Assembly (NCBI RefSeq): GCF_016901855.1
Contig: NZ_JACJKY010000016.1
Span: 1-60,065 of the forward strand
Origin: Merdimmobilis hominis
GTDB taxonomy: Bacteria > Bacillota > Clostridia > Oscillospirales > Ruminococcaceae
DNA: 60,065 nt
Direction: 5' to 3'
Made by a program: the position numbers and the translations under genes
Part shown: positions 24,469 through 31,731 of the stretch, piece after piece
How positions within the stretch are numbered: position 1 is the first letter of the stretch
How the letters are laid out: each line of letters opens with the position of its first letter
Notes under the pieces: generated by a model
Told to the model about the DNA's origin: nothing
Databases searched by the model: none
Seen by the model: the letters and a program-made list of their open reading frames with translations, nothing else

Positions 24469-25496
24469 TGTTCTGCCAGCGTGTCCGCCAATGCGCAGAG
24501 CAGGTCATATACCGCCTGAATGTCATCTTTGTGCGACACGTTGTATGCGGAATGGATGTACTTGCCCGGCACGGAAACAGCCGCCACACGAACACCGCCG
24601 CGTACCGAATCAATCACATGTGCATTATTGCCGCCGGCGATCATCGTTTTCGTCTGGCACGGAATGCCGCGCTCTGCCGCAATCGCAAACGCATGGTCAT
24701 ACAGCGGTTTGTCATAGATCGTGCCGCGGTCCATAAACGACACAACCGCACCGCCGCCGTAAACGCACACGCGCGCGTTGCCTTTTGCGTCCGCAACATC
24801 GCCGCACGCAGTCGATTCTGCGACGACTGCGATATCCGGTGCCACCGAGTAAGCCGCTGTTTTGCCGCCGTTGCCGCCGACCTCCTCCTGCACGGAGAAC
24901 GAGAACCATGTGTCATATTTAAGCGGCTTTCGCATCATGCAAATAAGCGCCGCACAGCCTGCACGGTCGTCGATTGCCTTTGCGGCGATCGAACCGTCGC
25001 CAAACTCCACATAATCGCTTTTAAAGTACGCGCTGTCACCGAGCGACACGACTGCTTCGGCCTCTTCTTTTGTCATCGCACCGATATCGATATACATTTT
25101 ATCGGTTTCCGGCAGTTTCTCGCGCTCCTCTGCCGAAAGCATATGAATCGCCTTTGCACCGATCACACCGTCAACCGGATGTTCGTCGCCGACCACAACG
25201 GCACGGCCCAGAATCACAGACGGATTGATGCCGCCGACTGTCGAAAACGACAGCAGACCGTCGTCGGTAATTCCTGTGATAATAAAGCCGATTTCATCGG
25301 TATGTGCGTCAAACAGCACCTTTTTCGGCGCACGATTTTCGCCTTTTTTCATGGCAATCAGGTTGCCGAGCGCATCGACATACATCTCGTCCGCATACGG
25401 ACGGATTTCTTCTTCAATCATCTTACGCACGCTGTCTTCACGGCCGGAAACGCCGTTTGCCAGACAGAGTTTTTTGAGTAATGCAAAATCAAACAT
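24465..25496 (-). CDS. M42-family metallo-aminopeptidase, copy 2
   Basis: The 343-residue protein holds the M42 metal ligands: FDAHTDEIGFI, AIDDRAGCAAL, VQEEVGGNGG and the late HVID region. These cytosolic di-metal enzymes trim peptides or act as glutamyl aminopeptidases. It overlaps the first M42 gene by 8 bases. The copies differ widely, so this is an old duplication or two specialised subunits. Confidence 0.93.
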   Translation of the reverse strand: MFDFALLKKLCLANGVSGREDSVRKMIEEEIRPYADEMYVDALGNLIAMKKGENRAPKKVLFDAHTDEIGFIITGITDDGLLSFSTVGGINPSVILGRAVVVGDEHPVDGVIGAKAIHMLSAEEREKLPETDKMYIDIGAMTKEEAEAVVSLGDSAYFKSDYVEFGDGSIAAKAIDDRAGCAALICMMRKPLKYDTWFSFSVQEEVGGNGGKTAAYSVAPDIAVVAESTACGDVADAKGNARVCVYGGGAVVSFMDRGTIYDKPLYDHAFAIAAERGIPCQTKTMIAGGNNAHVIDSVRGGVRVAAVSVPGKYIHSAYNVSHKDDIQAVYDLLCALADTLAEQ

Positions 25497-26532
25497 GATC
25501 GTTTCCCACCTCTCTTACAAACTGTGCAAGCAATTTTGCCACGCTCTCAATGTCCGCAAGGTCTAAGACTTCAACCGGCGTGTGCATGTACCGCTCCGGA
25601 ATCGACACAACCGCTGTGCGCACACCGCCGCGTGTTGTAAAGATTTCGTCCGCATTGGTACCGGTTCTTCTGCCGCCCATCGCTTCGATCTGATACGGGA
25701 TTTCCTGTTCTTTTGCCATCTTCACAAGTGCATCCGAGCACCGTTTATCGAGCACCGGCGAATATGCGATTGCCGCACCCTTGCCCATCGGCACACTTTT
25801 GCCGGTCGTGCTGTCCGGTGTTTTTGCGTGACAGACGTCCACCGCTACAGCGAAATCAGGCGCTAAGCGGTATGCGGATGTGGTCGCGCCCTGACCGCCG
25901 GTTTCCTCGCGGGATGTAAACGAAACCGCCACATTGACGCCGCAGTCCTCACCGTTTAAGAGCGAAAGTGCCAAAAGGATTGCCGCAACGCCTGCACGGT
26001 CATCGAGCGCTTTCGAAGAAACTCTGCCGCCCAAAAGTACGGAAAACGGCGTACGAACCGTCACGCGGTCACCAAGCGACACGCGCTGTTTTGCACCATC
26101 CTCGCTGTATCCGATGTCCAAAAACAAATCCTCGATTTTCGGCACTTTTTTTGCCTCCTCATCGCTTAACAGATGCGGCGGCTTTGTACCGACGATACCG
26201 AACAGATCACCGTCTTTTGTGTGAACGGTAACCGGCTGTGCGGCAAACAGACGGCGGTCAAGTCCGCCGCAGTTCGACACACGCAGAAATCCTTTTTCAT
26301 CAATGCCGGTCACGATCATGCCAATCTCGTCAATATGTGCGTCTAATAATACGGTTTTCGCATTTTCTTTGCTGCTCTTTTTCACGGCTGTCACGCTGCC
26401 GAATGCGTCGATGGACACATCGTCCATCCATTCGGACAAAAACTGTGCAGCCTGTTCGGAAGCGTTTTTCTCGCATCCGACAACGCCGTCCGCTTCACAC
26501 AGCGCACGGAGCATAGAAGTCAAGTCGTTCAT
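25489..26532 (-). CDS. M42-family metallo-aminopeptidase, copy 1
   Basis: The 347-residue protein has the same M42 ligand set: LDAHIDEIGMI, ALDDRAGVAAI, SREETGGQGA and GTNADEIF. The ATG is at 26530-26532, after AGGAGA; in-frame codons upstream overlap murD and lack a site. It lies 16 bases after murD. Both M42 genes may feed on peptides released by turnover or uptake. Confidence 0.93.
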   Translation of the reverse strand: MNDLTSMLRALCEADGVVGCEKNASEQAAQFLSEWMDDVSIDAFGSVTAVKKSSKENAKTVLLDAHIDEIGMIVTGIDEKGFLRVSNCGGLDRRLFAAQPVTVHTKDGDLFGIVGTKPPHLLSDEEAKKVPKIEDLFLDIGYSEDGAKQRVSLGDRVTVRTPFSVLLGGRVSSKALDDRAGVAAILLALSLLNGEDCGVNVAVSFTSREETGGQGATTSAYRLAPDFAVAVDVCHAKTPDSTTGKSVPMGKGAAIAYSPVLDKRCSDALVKMAKEQEIPYQIEAMGGRRTGTNADEIFTTRGGVRTAVVSIPERYMHTPVEVLDLADIESVAKLLAQFVREVGNDHV

Positions 26533-26548
26533 GTTGTCATTCTCCTGT

Positions 26549-27949
26549 TTATTCAGAAAGTCCCCGGACGATCGATTTGAAATGACGTCCGCGCTCTTCA
26601 AAGTTTTTGTATAAATCAAAGCTTGCGCTTGCCGGCGAAAGGCTCACAATGTCGCCCGATTCGCCGATTTCCTGCGAAAGCGCCACCGCTTCTTCGAGTG
26701 TGTTCACACGGTAAATCGCCGGTGCACCTTCTTTATAATTTTCTGCACCGCGAATTGCCTCTTCAATTTTCGGCGCTGTTGCACCGAGCAGGATGACTGC
26801 TTTCGAATAGGTACAAAGCTCCGGTCCAAGCGGTGCATACGGGATGTGTTTGTCGTAGCCGCCGGCAATTACGATGATTTTCGATGCAAACGCGCGAAGT
26901 CCTGCAATGGTGCGGGTCGGGCTCGAAGCGATCGAGTCGTTATAATACCGGATGCCGTGAACGGTGCGCACATATTCGATGCGGTGCTCGACACCGCCGA
27001 ATTCCCGCGCCACCTTGCGGATTGCATCATCACTTACTTCTGTGCCGACTGCAGCGATTGCCGTTAAGAAGTTATCGACGTTGTGCATGCCCGGAATTTT
27101 GATCTCATCTTTGTGCACAACCGGTGTGACCTCGCCGTGAACCACGCGGCAGAGCATCCCGTCCTCACGCAGAAAGCTGCCGTGTGAAACAGGACGGTTT
27201 TTCGAAAACCAGCGGAGTTCTCCGCGCACGAGCGGTGCCATTTCTTCGCGAGTAATATCGTTTTCGTAGTTTAACACCGTGCAGGACAGACCGTTCTGGT
27301 GCAGTAAAAGCTGTTTTTTCGCGTCAATATATTCCTGCATATCGTGGTGCACATCCAAATGATTCGGCGCCACGTTGGTGACAACCGCCACATCAGGCGA
27401 CTGCCGCATGGAGATGAGTTGGAAGCTTGAAAGCTCCACCACACACACATCCTGCGGTTTGATGTTCTCAATCTGCGGCAACAATGCTTTGCCGATGTTT
27501 CCGCCGAGCCAAACGGTGTGTCCATCCGCTTTCAAAAATTCGCTGATGAGCGTCGATGTCGTCGTTTTTCCGTCCGAGCCGGTCAGTGCGAACACGCGGC
27601 AAGGGCACAAGTCGAAAAACACTTCCATCTCACTGACGATTTTCACACCGGCTTCACGCGCTTTGGTGAGTGCTTCCGAGAGAAAATACATGCCCGGTGT
27701 GCGGAACACGACATCAAAATCTGTCAGATGGGAGAGATATTCGTCTCCCAAGCAAAAGCTTGCACCCGCTTCTTTTAATGTATCATAATCGGCGCCGATC
27801 TGCTCCTTTGTGCGGCGGTCCAGCACGGTAACCGGAATGCCTTTTTTGCACATCATGCAAATCAGATCAAAATGGCTGACACCCAGCCCGATCACACCGA
27901 CTTTTTTCGTTTTAAGCGATTCAAAAAATAAGTTCGGATCTCGAATCAT
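26549..27949 (-). CDS. murD: UDP-N-acetylmuramoylalanine--D-glutamate ligase
   Basis: The 466-residue protein carries the Mur ligase ATP loop GSDGKTTT, the N-terminal Rossmann region VIGLGVSHFD, and the conserved NVAPNHLDVH and NDSIASSPTRT segments. It adds D-glutamate to UDP-MurNAc-L-Ala in peptidoglycan synthesis. It is the first gene of a five-gene operon and stands outside any dcw cluster. AAAGGAGGC lies upstream. Confidence 0.95.
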   Translation of the reverse strand: MIRDPNLFFESLKTKKVGVIGLGVSHFDLICMMCKKGIPVTVLDRRTKEQIGADYDTLKEAGASFCLGDEYLSHLTDFDVVFRTPGMYFLSEALTKAREAGVKIVSEMEVFFDLCPCRVFALTGSDGKTTTSTLISEFLKADGHTVWLGGNIGKALLPQIENIKPQDVCVVELSSFQLISMRQSPDVAVVTNVAPNHLDVHHDMQEYIDAKKQLLLHQNGLSCTVLNYENDITREEMAPLVRGELRWFSKNRPVSHGSFLREDGMLCRVVHGEVTPVVHKDEIKIPGMHNVDNFLTAIAAVGTEVSDDAIRKVAREFGGVEHRIEYVRTVHGIRYYNDSIASSPTRTIAGLRAFASKIIVIAGGYDKHIPYAPLGPELCTYSKAVILLGATAPKIEEAIRGAENYKEGAPAIYRVNTLEEAVALSQEIGESGDIVSLSPASASFDLYKNFEERGRHFKSIVRGLSE

Positions 27950-27997
27950 TCGAACAGCCTCCTTTTTTGTCTGGCAAACACTTGCCTAACCTTATTT

Positions 27998-28026
27998 ATT
28001 ATACTGTCTGCACACGCATTTATCAA
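27998..28026 (-). promoter_or_regulatory. Promoter of murD operon
   Basis: Leftward TTGATA (28021-28026), 17 bases and TATAAT (27998-28003) lie about 50 bases before the murD start. Confidence 0.75.
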
Positions 28027-28039
28027 CCCGGCACACGAA

Positions 28040-28069
28040 AAAACCGCACGGAATCATCCGTGCGGTTTT
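28040..28069 (-). terminator. Terminator after rqcH
   Basis: A 13-bp perfect stem (AAAACCGCACGGA / TCCGTGCGGTTTT) lies just past the rqcH stop, with a T-run on the leftward strand. Confidence 0.88.
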
Positions 28070-28070
28070 C

Positions 28071-29828
28071 TTATTTCACTTGCAAACGGTGAACCAGTTC
28101 TTCATCAGGTGTAACAAACGCTGTCTGATAATCGGTAAAAATCACCATGCCCGGTTTTGCACCGGCCGGCTTCTTGACAAATTTAATTCGCGTATAATCT
28201 ACAGCAACCTGCGCACTCTCTCTGGCTTTCGAGTGATATGCCGCAATAATCGCCGCCTCGGTGATTGCCTGGTCGGAAATTTCCTTGCCGTCCGCCTCGA
28301 TAATCACATGCGAACCGGCAACCCCCTGTGTATGCAGCCACATATCATAGTTCTTCGCTGTTTTCATCGTCAACTGATCGTTTTGCTTGTTGTTCCGGCC
28401 GCACAGAATCGAAAATCCGTCCGATGACATAAATTTCATCGGCGGCTGTGCTTTGAGCATCCGATTACGCTTTTTCGGCAGGCGAATATATCCCTGCTCC
28501 GCAAGTTCCTCGCGGATTTCGAGCAATTCACTCTCGCCCTCGGTTCGCGTCACCGCGTCGAACACACTGTCCAAATATATGAGCTCCTGTCTGGATTTCG
28601 CCATCAGATCCTTGAGCATATCCTCGGCCGTCGCCGCTTTTCGATATTCGGCATAATATTTCTGTGCATTCTGAGACGGTGAAAGCCGAGGATCGAGCCG
28701 AATCGTTACAGGCGGACAGCTTTCCTCGTAGAAATTCTCTACCGTGACTTCGCGGCCGCCTTTTTCCATGCGATAGAGGTTCGCATTCAATAAGTCACCG
28801 TACATCCGCAGTGTCTCGCGATCGGCACACGCGCGCAATTCTTCCTCCTGCACCGCAAGTTTGCGCGTAATGCGTTCTGTCGCATTGATGAGCAGGCGCA
28901 AAAGATCGTGTGAACGCTGTTTCATCCGTGCAACACGGTCACGTTCCGCATAAAAATTGTCAAGCAATGCACTCGGTGAATCAAACGATTCTTTTTTCTC
29001 CACATTGCCGTACTGCGTTAAATCCATCAATGTAAATTCACGCAGTTTTTTCGCCTCATCCTGCACGGCGATATATTCACACGTTCCATCGAGCAAACGC
29101 GCACGCAATGCGGAAATTTCCTCGCGAATCCGGTTTTTATAATAGGAAGAAAGCCGGTCTTTTTCGATATCGCCGCCTTTTAATGCCCGATAAATCAATT
29201 CTCTCGACAGCACCGGCGAAATGCCCTCGAGCGTCTGCATCAGCGATTTTGCGCAGTCAATCGACGGAAGCGACAAAAACCGCTCCATGATCTCCTCATC
29301 CGACGTACACAATAAATCCAGTTTATCCTGTGCCGGCGGCAAAGTATATGTTCCGCCCGGCAGTACGGTACGCACGCTTGACACTTCATCGGAAACGCGC
29401 TTGACTGCATCAATGATACGGCCCTCCGGTCCAATCAGAATCAAGTTCGAATGCCGTCCCATAATCTCCGCCGCCAGCGTGACAATCACCACATCGCCAA
29501 GCTCGTTGACTGTTTCAAAGTCAAACGCAATCACACGGTCAAGTCCATTTTGCCGAATCGCAACAAGCTTACCGGAGCCGATATGCTTACGCAGGAGCAT
29601 GCAGAACATCGGCGGCGTTTTCGGATTTTCGAGCGCGATATCCGTAAAATGAACACGCGGACTCGATGCATTCGCAGAAAACAGTACCTTCCGGCTTCCG
29701 CCGCGTAAACGGAACGTAATGGTCAGTTCCTCTTTTGACGGCTGTGCAATTTTTTCGACGCGCGAACCAACCAAAATTTCGCGCATTTCTTTGGCTGCTA
29801 CATATAAAAAAGCACCATCCAGTGCCAT
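28071..29828 (-). CDS. rqcH: Rqc2-homologue RqcH (NFACT protein)
   Basis: The 585-residue protein has the NFACT order: N-terminal NFACT-N (MALDGAFLYVAAKEM), a helix-hairpin and long coiled-coil middle, and C-terminal NFACT-R (YDMWLHTQGVAGSHVII). A conserved Asp-Arg pair is visible in NGLDRVIAF. RqcH recruits tRNA-Ala to stalled 50S subunits and adds C-terminal alanine tails. The ATG at 29826-29828 follows AAAGGGG; 36 upstream in-frame codons run over the promoter and are not coding. Confidence 0.93.
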   Translation of the reverse strand: MALDGAFLYVAAKEMREILVGSRVEKIAQPSKEELTITFRLRGGSRKVLFSANASSPRVHFTDIALENPKTPPMFCMLLRKHIGSGKLVAIRQNGLDRVIAFDFETVNELGDVVIVTLAAEIMGRHSNLILIGPEGRIIDAVKRVSDEVSSVRTVLPGGTYTLPPAQDKLDLLCTSDEEIMERFLSLPSIDCAKSLMQTLEGISPVLSRELIYRALKGGDIEKDRLSSYYKNRIREEISALRARLLDGTCEYIAVQDEAKKLREFTLMDLTQYGNVEKKESFDSPSALLDNFYAERDRVARMKQRSHDLLRLLINATERITRKLAVQEEELRACADRETLRMYGDLLNANLYRMEKGGREVTVENFYEESCPPVTIRLDPRLSPSQNAQKYYAEYRKAATAEDMLKDLMAKSRQELIYLDSVFDAVTRTEGESELLEIREELAEQGYIRLPKKRNRMLKAQPPMKFMSSDGFSILCGRNNKQNDQLTMKTAKNYDMWLHTQGVAGSHVIIEADGKEISDQAITEAAIIAAYHSKARESAQVAVDYTRIKFVKKPAGAKPGMVIFTDYQTAFVTPDEELVHRLQVK

Positions 29829-29865
29829 ACAATAACCCCTTTCTCTCGGTATGCCCGATATGCAT

Positions 29866-29894
29866 ATCATACATGGTTTTTTTAAAAATTGCAA
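29866..29894 (-). promoter_or_regulatory. Promoter of rqcH
   Basis: Leftward TTGCAA (29889-29894), 17 bases and TATGAT (29866-29871) lie about 38 bases before the ATG. Confidence 0.65.
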
Positions 29895-29920
29895 CCGGCT
29901 TTCCGCTTTTGCCAAAACCA

Positions 29921-29950
29921 AGAACCCCTGCACCAAGGTGCAGGGGTTCT
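29921..29950. terminator. Strong hairpin upstream of rqcH promoter
   Basis: A 14-bp GC-rich perfect stem (AGAACCCCTGCACC / GGTGCAGGGGTTCT) sits where leftward transcripts from the 30-kb locus would end. U-runs are modest on both sides. Confidence 0.75.
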
Positions 29951-30008
29951 ATCCGATTTTTGTTATTCAATTGTTATTCAGTTGTTGCCATTATGACGAT
30001 TTTTCTTT

Positions 30009-30031
30009 CCGCGATGCTTTCACCATCGCGG
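30009..30031. other. GC-rich hairpin
   Basis: An 8-bp perfect stem (CCGCGATG / CATCGCGG) with a 7-base loop lies near the end of the leftward 30-kb transcript. It could be part of a structured RNA; no T-run is attached. Confidence 0.45.
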
Positions 30032-30036
30032 CCGCG

Positions 30037-30120
30037 TCAAGGAGAAACCTGAGAGGTGGACTGTCTCCCTTCTGCTTTTTTATTCAGTATAACATTTGTC
30101 ACCTTATACATCATCGTCAT
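30037..30120 (-). CDS. Possible 25-27-residue small ORF
   Basis: GAAAGGAAG directly precedes a run of ATG codons (30120, 30114, 30111), the third codon having the best spacing. The frame reads a short hydrophobic start (MMYKVTNVIL) and a polar tail before TGA. No homology is recognised and chance is possible. It lies downstream of the leftward promoter at 30968-30996. Confidence 0.3.
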   Translation of the reverse strand: MTMMYKVTNVILNKKAEGRQSTSQVSP

Positions 30121-30124
30121 CTTC

Positions 30125-30158
30125 CTTTCGCAGATGTCATACACTACGTTTGCGAAAG
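30125..30158. other. Hairpin in 30-kb locus
   Basis: An 8-bp perfect inverted repeat (CTTTCGCA / TGCGAAAG) with an 18-base loop borders repeat copy 1. Confidence 0.4.
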
Positions 30159-30168
30159 CACTTTAAAT

Positions 30169-30238
30169 CATTGGACTCACCTTTTCAATGTTATGATTCA
30201 GGAGCCGCCTGACTTATTTCATTGGTAACACCTATTTC
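30169..30238. repeat. Direct repeat copy 1 (about 70 bp)
   Basis: This is nearly identical to 30396-30466, with a few substitutions and one single-base indel. Read leftward it contains AGGTGTTACCAATG, a tail that reads as the last codons of a frame ending at TAA, and AAAAGGTGAGTCCAATG. Confidence 0.85.
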
Positions 30239-30395
30239 TGTTTAAATTTTTATTTGTATCTGTTGTGTGAATTACACAAATTGGATTGTTAGCACTTCTG
30301 ATCGTTTCTTTACTTAAAAAGTATCGAATCTCGTATCGATTCAACTGATTCCCTGATACAAAATCGGTATTGTTTTGAATACTGATTTACGTGTA

Positions 30396-30466
30396 CATTG
30401 GACTCACCTTTTCAATTATTATGATTCAGGAGCCGCCTAACTTATTTCATTGGTAACACCTATTTC
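30396..30466. repeat. Direct repeat copy 2 (about 71 bp)
   Basis: This is the second copy of the 30169 repeat. Leftward, one CAG codon of copy 1 is TAG here, so the same short frame ends earlier. The spacing to copy 1 is 227 bases. Confidence 0.85.
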
Positions 30467-30555
30467 ATTCATATTTCGGACAACCTGCGTCATTCAACCC
30501 GCTTACTGGCGAACCGGATATCTGTCAGGATTTCCGTCCTTTGATTTTTTGGTGT

Positions 30556-30735
30556 TTATTTTACCTGTACATTGGACTCACCTTTTATTGAAGTTTCATC
30601 ACAAGGTCGGATTCTACCAATGGGTATATCCAAAGTATCCTTTTTTAGCGCGGTGGATACGCCGCTGTCATTATCGGTATGGTAAAAGCGGACCGGCAAC
30701 GTGTATTTGCCGTTTTGAGCAACCGCTAAATTCTC
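30556..30735 (-). pseudogene. Open, coding-like fragment without a start
   Basis: A 59-codon open frame between two stops has protein-like composition (NGKYTLPVRFYHTDND, then TLDIPIGRIRPCDE) but no ATG or GTG. Its LDIPIGRIR closely matches LDEPIGQIR in the 20-codon ORF at 30837-30899. The function is unknown; it may be a decayed copy of a small gene. Confidence 0.35.
30566..30586. repeat. Partial direct repeat copy 3
   Basis: Only the first part of the repeat is kept (TGTAC plus CATTGGACTCACCTTTT), matching the edge of copy 2. Leftward it carries AAAAGGTGAGTCCAATG, a ribosome-site-like element with ATG. Confidence 0.75.
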
Positions 30736-30836
30736 TTAATCGATTTGATTGGTCTGCATGAAGCCTATTCAAATATTTAAAGGCGATCAATTTCATATTT
30801 ACCGCCGGCTTATCATCTGCTCAGACATTTTACTTT

Positions 30837-30899
30837 TTAGCGGATGCTGCCCTGTGCTCTTACCATACGGATCTGGCCGATTGGTTCATCTAAGCACAT
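30837..30899 (-). CDS. 20-residue leader-like ORF with strong ribosome site
   Basis: AAGGAGG (30908-30914) lies eight bases before ATG, and the frame ends after 20 codons. It begins MCLDEPIGQIR and is Arg-rich at its end (four Arg). It is the first ORF after a near-consensus leftward promoter. It may be a regulatory leader peptide or a small functional protein. No homologue is recognised. Confidence 0.5.
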   Translation of the reverse strand: MCLDEPIGQIRMVRAQGSIR

Positions 30900-30967
30900 T
30901 CTGCAATCCTCCTTATTCAATTTAATTGGATCTTCGAGTTCTTTTTCTTATCTCTTATCCTGACTAT

Positions 30968-30996
30968 AATATACCACACAGATTCTGTTTTGTCAA
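30968..30996 (-). promoter_or_regulatory. Strong leftward promoter into the 30-kb locus
   Basis: TTGACA (30991-30996) and TATATT (30968-30973) are 17 bases apart reading leftward. The transcript would enter about 1 kb with no normal gene and meet the hairpin at 29921-29950. Confidence 0.75.
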
Positions 30997-31055
30997 CAGT
31001 TTTTATTGTGAACTTTATATTTTTTTATTGAAAATAAATAATGAATCTTTGCCTA

Positions 31056-31084
31056 TTGACATTTACTTCTTTATCGTTTACACT
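31056..31084 (+). promoter_or_regulatory. Promoter of DUF1292 gene
   Basis: TTGACA (31056-31061), 17 bases and TACACT (31079-31084) lie 39 bases before the ATG. Confidence 0.75.
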
Positions 31085-31123
31085 TAAAATAGAAGAAAAC
31101 GGGCATGAAAGGAGATTCTTTTT

Positions 31124-31432
31124 ATGGCGCAGGACCAAGAATTCAATCCCGATATTTACACGCTTGTGGACGAAGAAGGCGTTGAGCAGGCATTTGAGCT
31201 GCTGGATGTGATGGAGGTTGGCAACGACCGTTATTTCGCACTCATTCCGTATTTTGAAAATCCGGAAGAGATGCTCGACGACACTGCGGATCTGATCGTT
31301 TTGAAAAGCCAAATGGACGAAAACGACGAGGAACTGATGGTTTCGATCGATGACGACGACGAATATCAGCGCATCGGCGAAATGTTTTTGGAAAAACTGA
31401 GCGCTTATTTCGAGGGCGACGGTGAAGAATAA
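31124..31432 (+). CDS. DUF1292 family acidic protein
   Basis: The 102-residue, very acidic protein matches DUF1292 (YrzB-like): FELLDVMEVGNDRYFALIPY, DLIVLKSQMDENDEELMVSIDDD. Its role is unknown. In many Firmicutes a homologue sits with ruvX and ireB; here it stands alone before the 6S RNA. AAAGGAG lies upstream of the ATG. Confidence 0.9.
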   Translation: MAQDQEFNPDIYTLVDEEGVEQAFELLDVMEVGNDRYFALIPYFENPEEMLDDTADLIVLKSQMDENDEELMVSIDDDDEYQRIGEMFLEKLSAYFEGDGEE

Positions 31433-31442
31433 CATTTTCCTG

Positions 31443-31470
31443 TTGTTTTTTCGCAAAAATATGGTATAAT
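31443..31470 (+). promoter_or_regulatory. Promoter of 6S RNA
   Basis: TATAAT (31465-31470) is preceded by TTGTTT (31443-31448) with a 16-base spacer. Initiation near 31477 is expected. Confidence 0.6.
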
Positions 31471-31476
31471 GTAATT

Positions 31477-31640
31477 GTTCTGCTTTGTGCGTGTGTGTGG
31501 ATAATATAAATCCAACACTTAGTTAATTAGGAGACCGGACTCTCGCTTTGGGGATGCAGACCTCCCGCCCTTGTGCGGACGTTGGGAGCGCAAACACTGC
31601 GAGGAGGTATCCACCTGCTTTTACCGCGGGTTTTTAGCTT
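31477..31640 (+). ncRNA. ssrS: Probable 6S RNA
   Basis: About 165 bases of structured, non-coding sequence lie between a promoter and a terminator. The outer arms GTGGATA (31497-31503) and TATCCAC (31608-31614) pair, and the GC-rich middle forms an interrupted hairpin, as in 6S RNA. The next gene is tcdA/yrvM, and Bacillus 6S-1 lies beside yrvM, which supports the call. 6S RNA mimics an open promoter and sequesters RNA polymerase. The exact ends are estimates. Confidence 0.7.
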
Positions 31641-31662
31641 ACCATGCATTACGGCAAAGCGG

Positions 31663-31702
31663 ATCATAAAAGCGCTGCGGAATTCCGCAGCGCTTTTATG
31701 AT
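31663..31702 (+). terminator. Terminator of 6S RNA: 40-bp perfect palindrome
   Basis: The sequence is a perfect 40-bp palindrome centred on GAATTC, followed by GTTTTC. It forms a very stable stem and ends the 6S transcript before tcdA. Confidence 0.8.
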
Positions 31703-31731
31703 GTTTTCTTTACAAGAAAGGATACAAACCC

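Noticed and set aside
30263-30279. TTGTGTGAATTACACAA as a CRP-like or LacI-like operator
   Set aside because: It is a near-perfect palindrome but is far from any promoter and has no matching regulator in the window.
30169-30586. CRISPR-like array
   Set aside because: Only two full copies and one partial, with about 155 and 105 bases between them, uneven spacing and no cas genes nearby.
30450-30761. A 103-codon rightward open frame in the 30-kb locus
   Set aside because: It crosses the repeats, lacks a ribosome site and lies antisense to the better leftward coding-like fragment.
30979-30989. ACAGATTCTGT in the leftward promoter as a second site for the island's XRE repressor
   Set aside because: The arms face outward, unlike TTCTGTA-TACAGAA, and 11 bases in AT-rich DNA can occur by chance.
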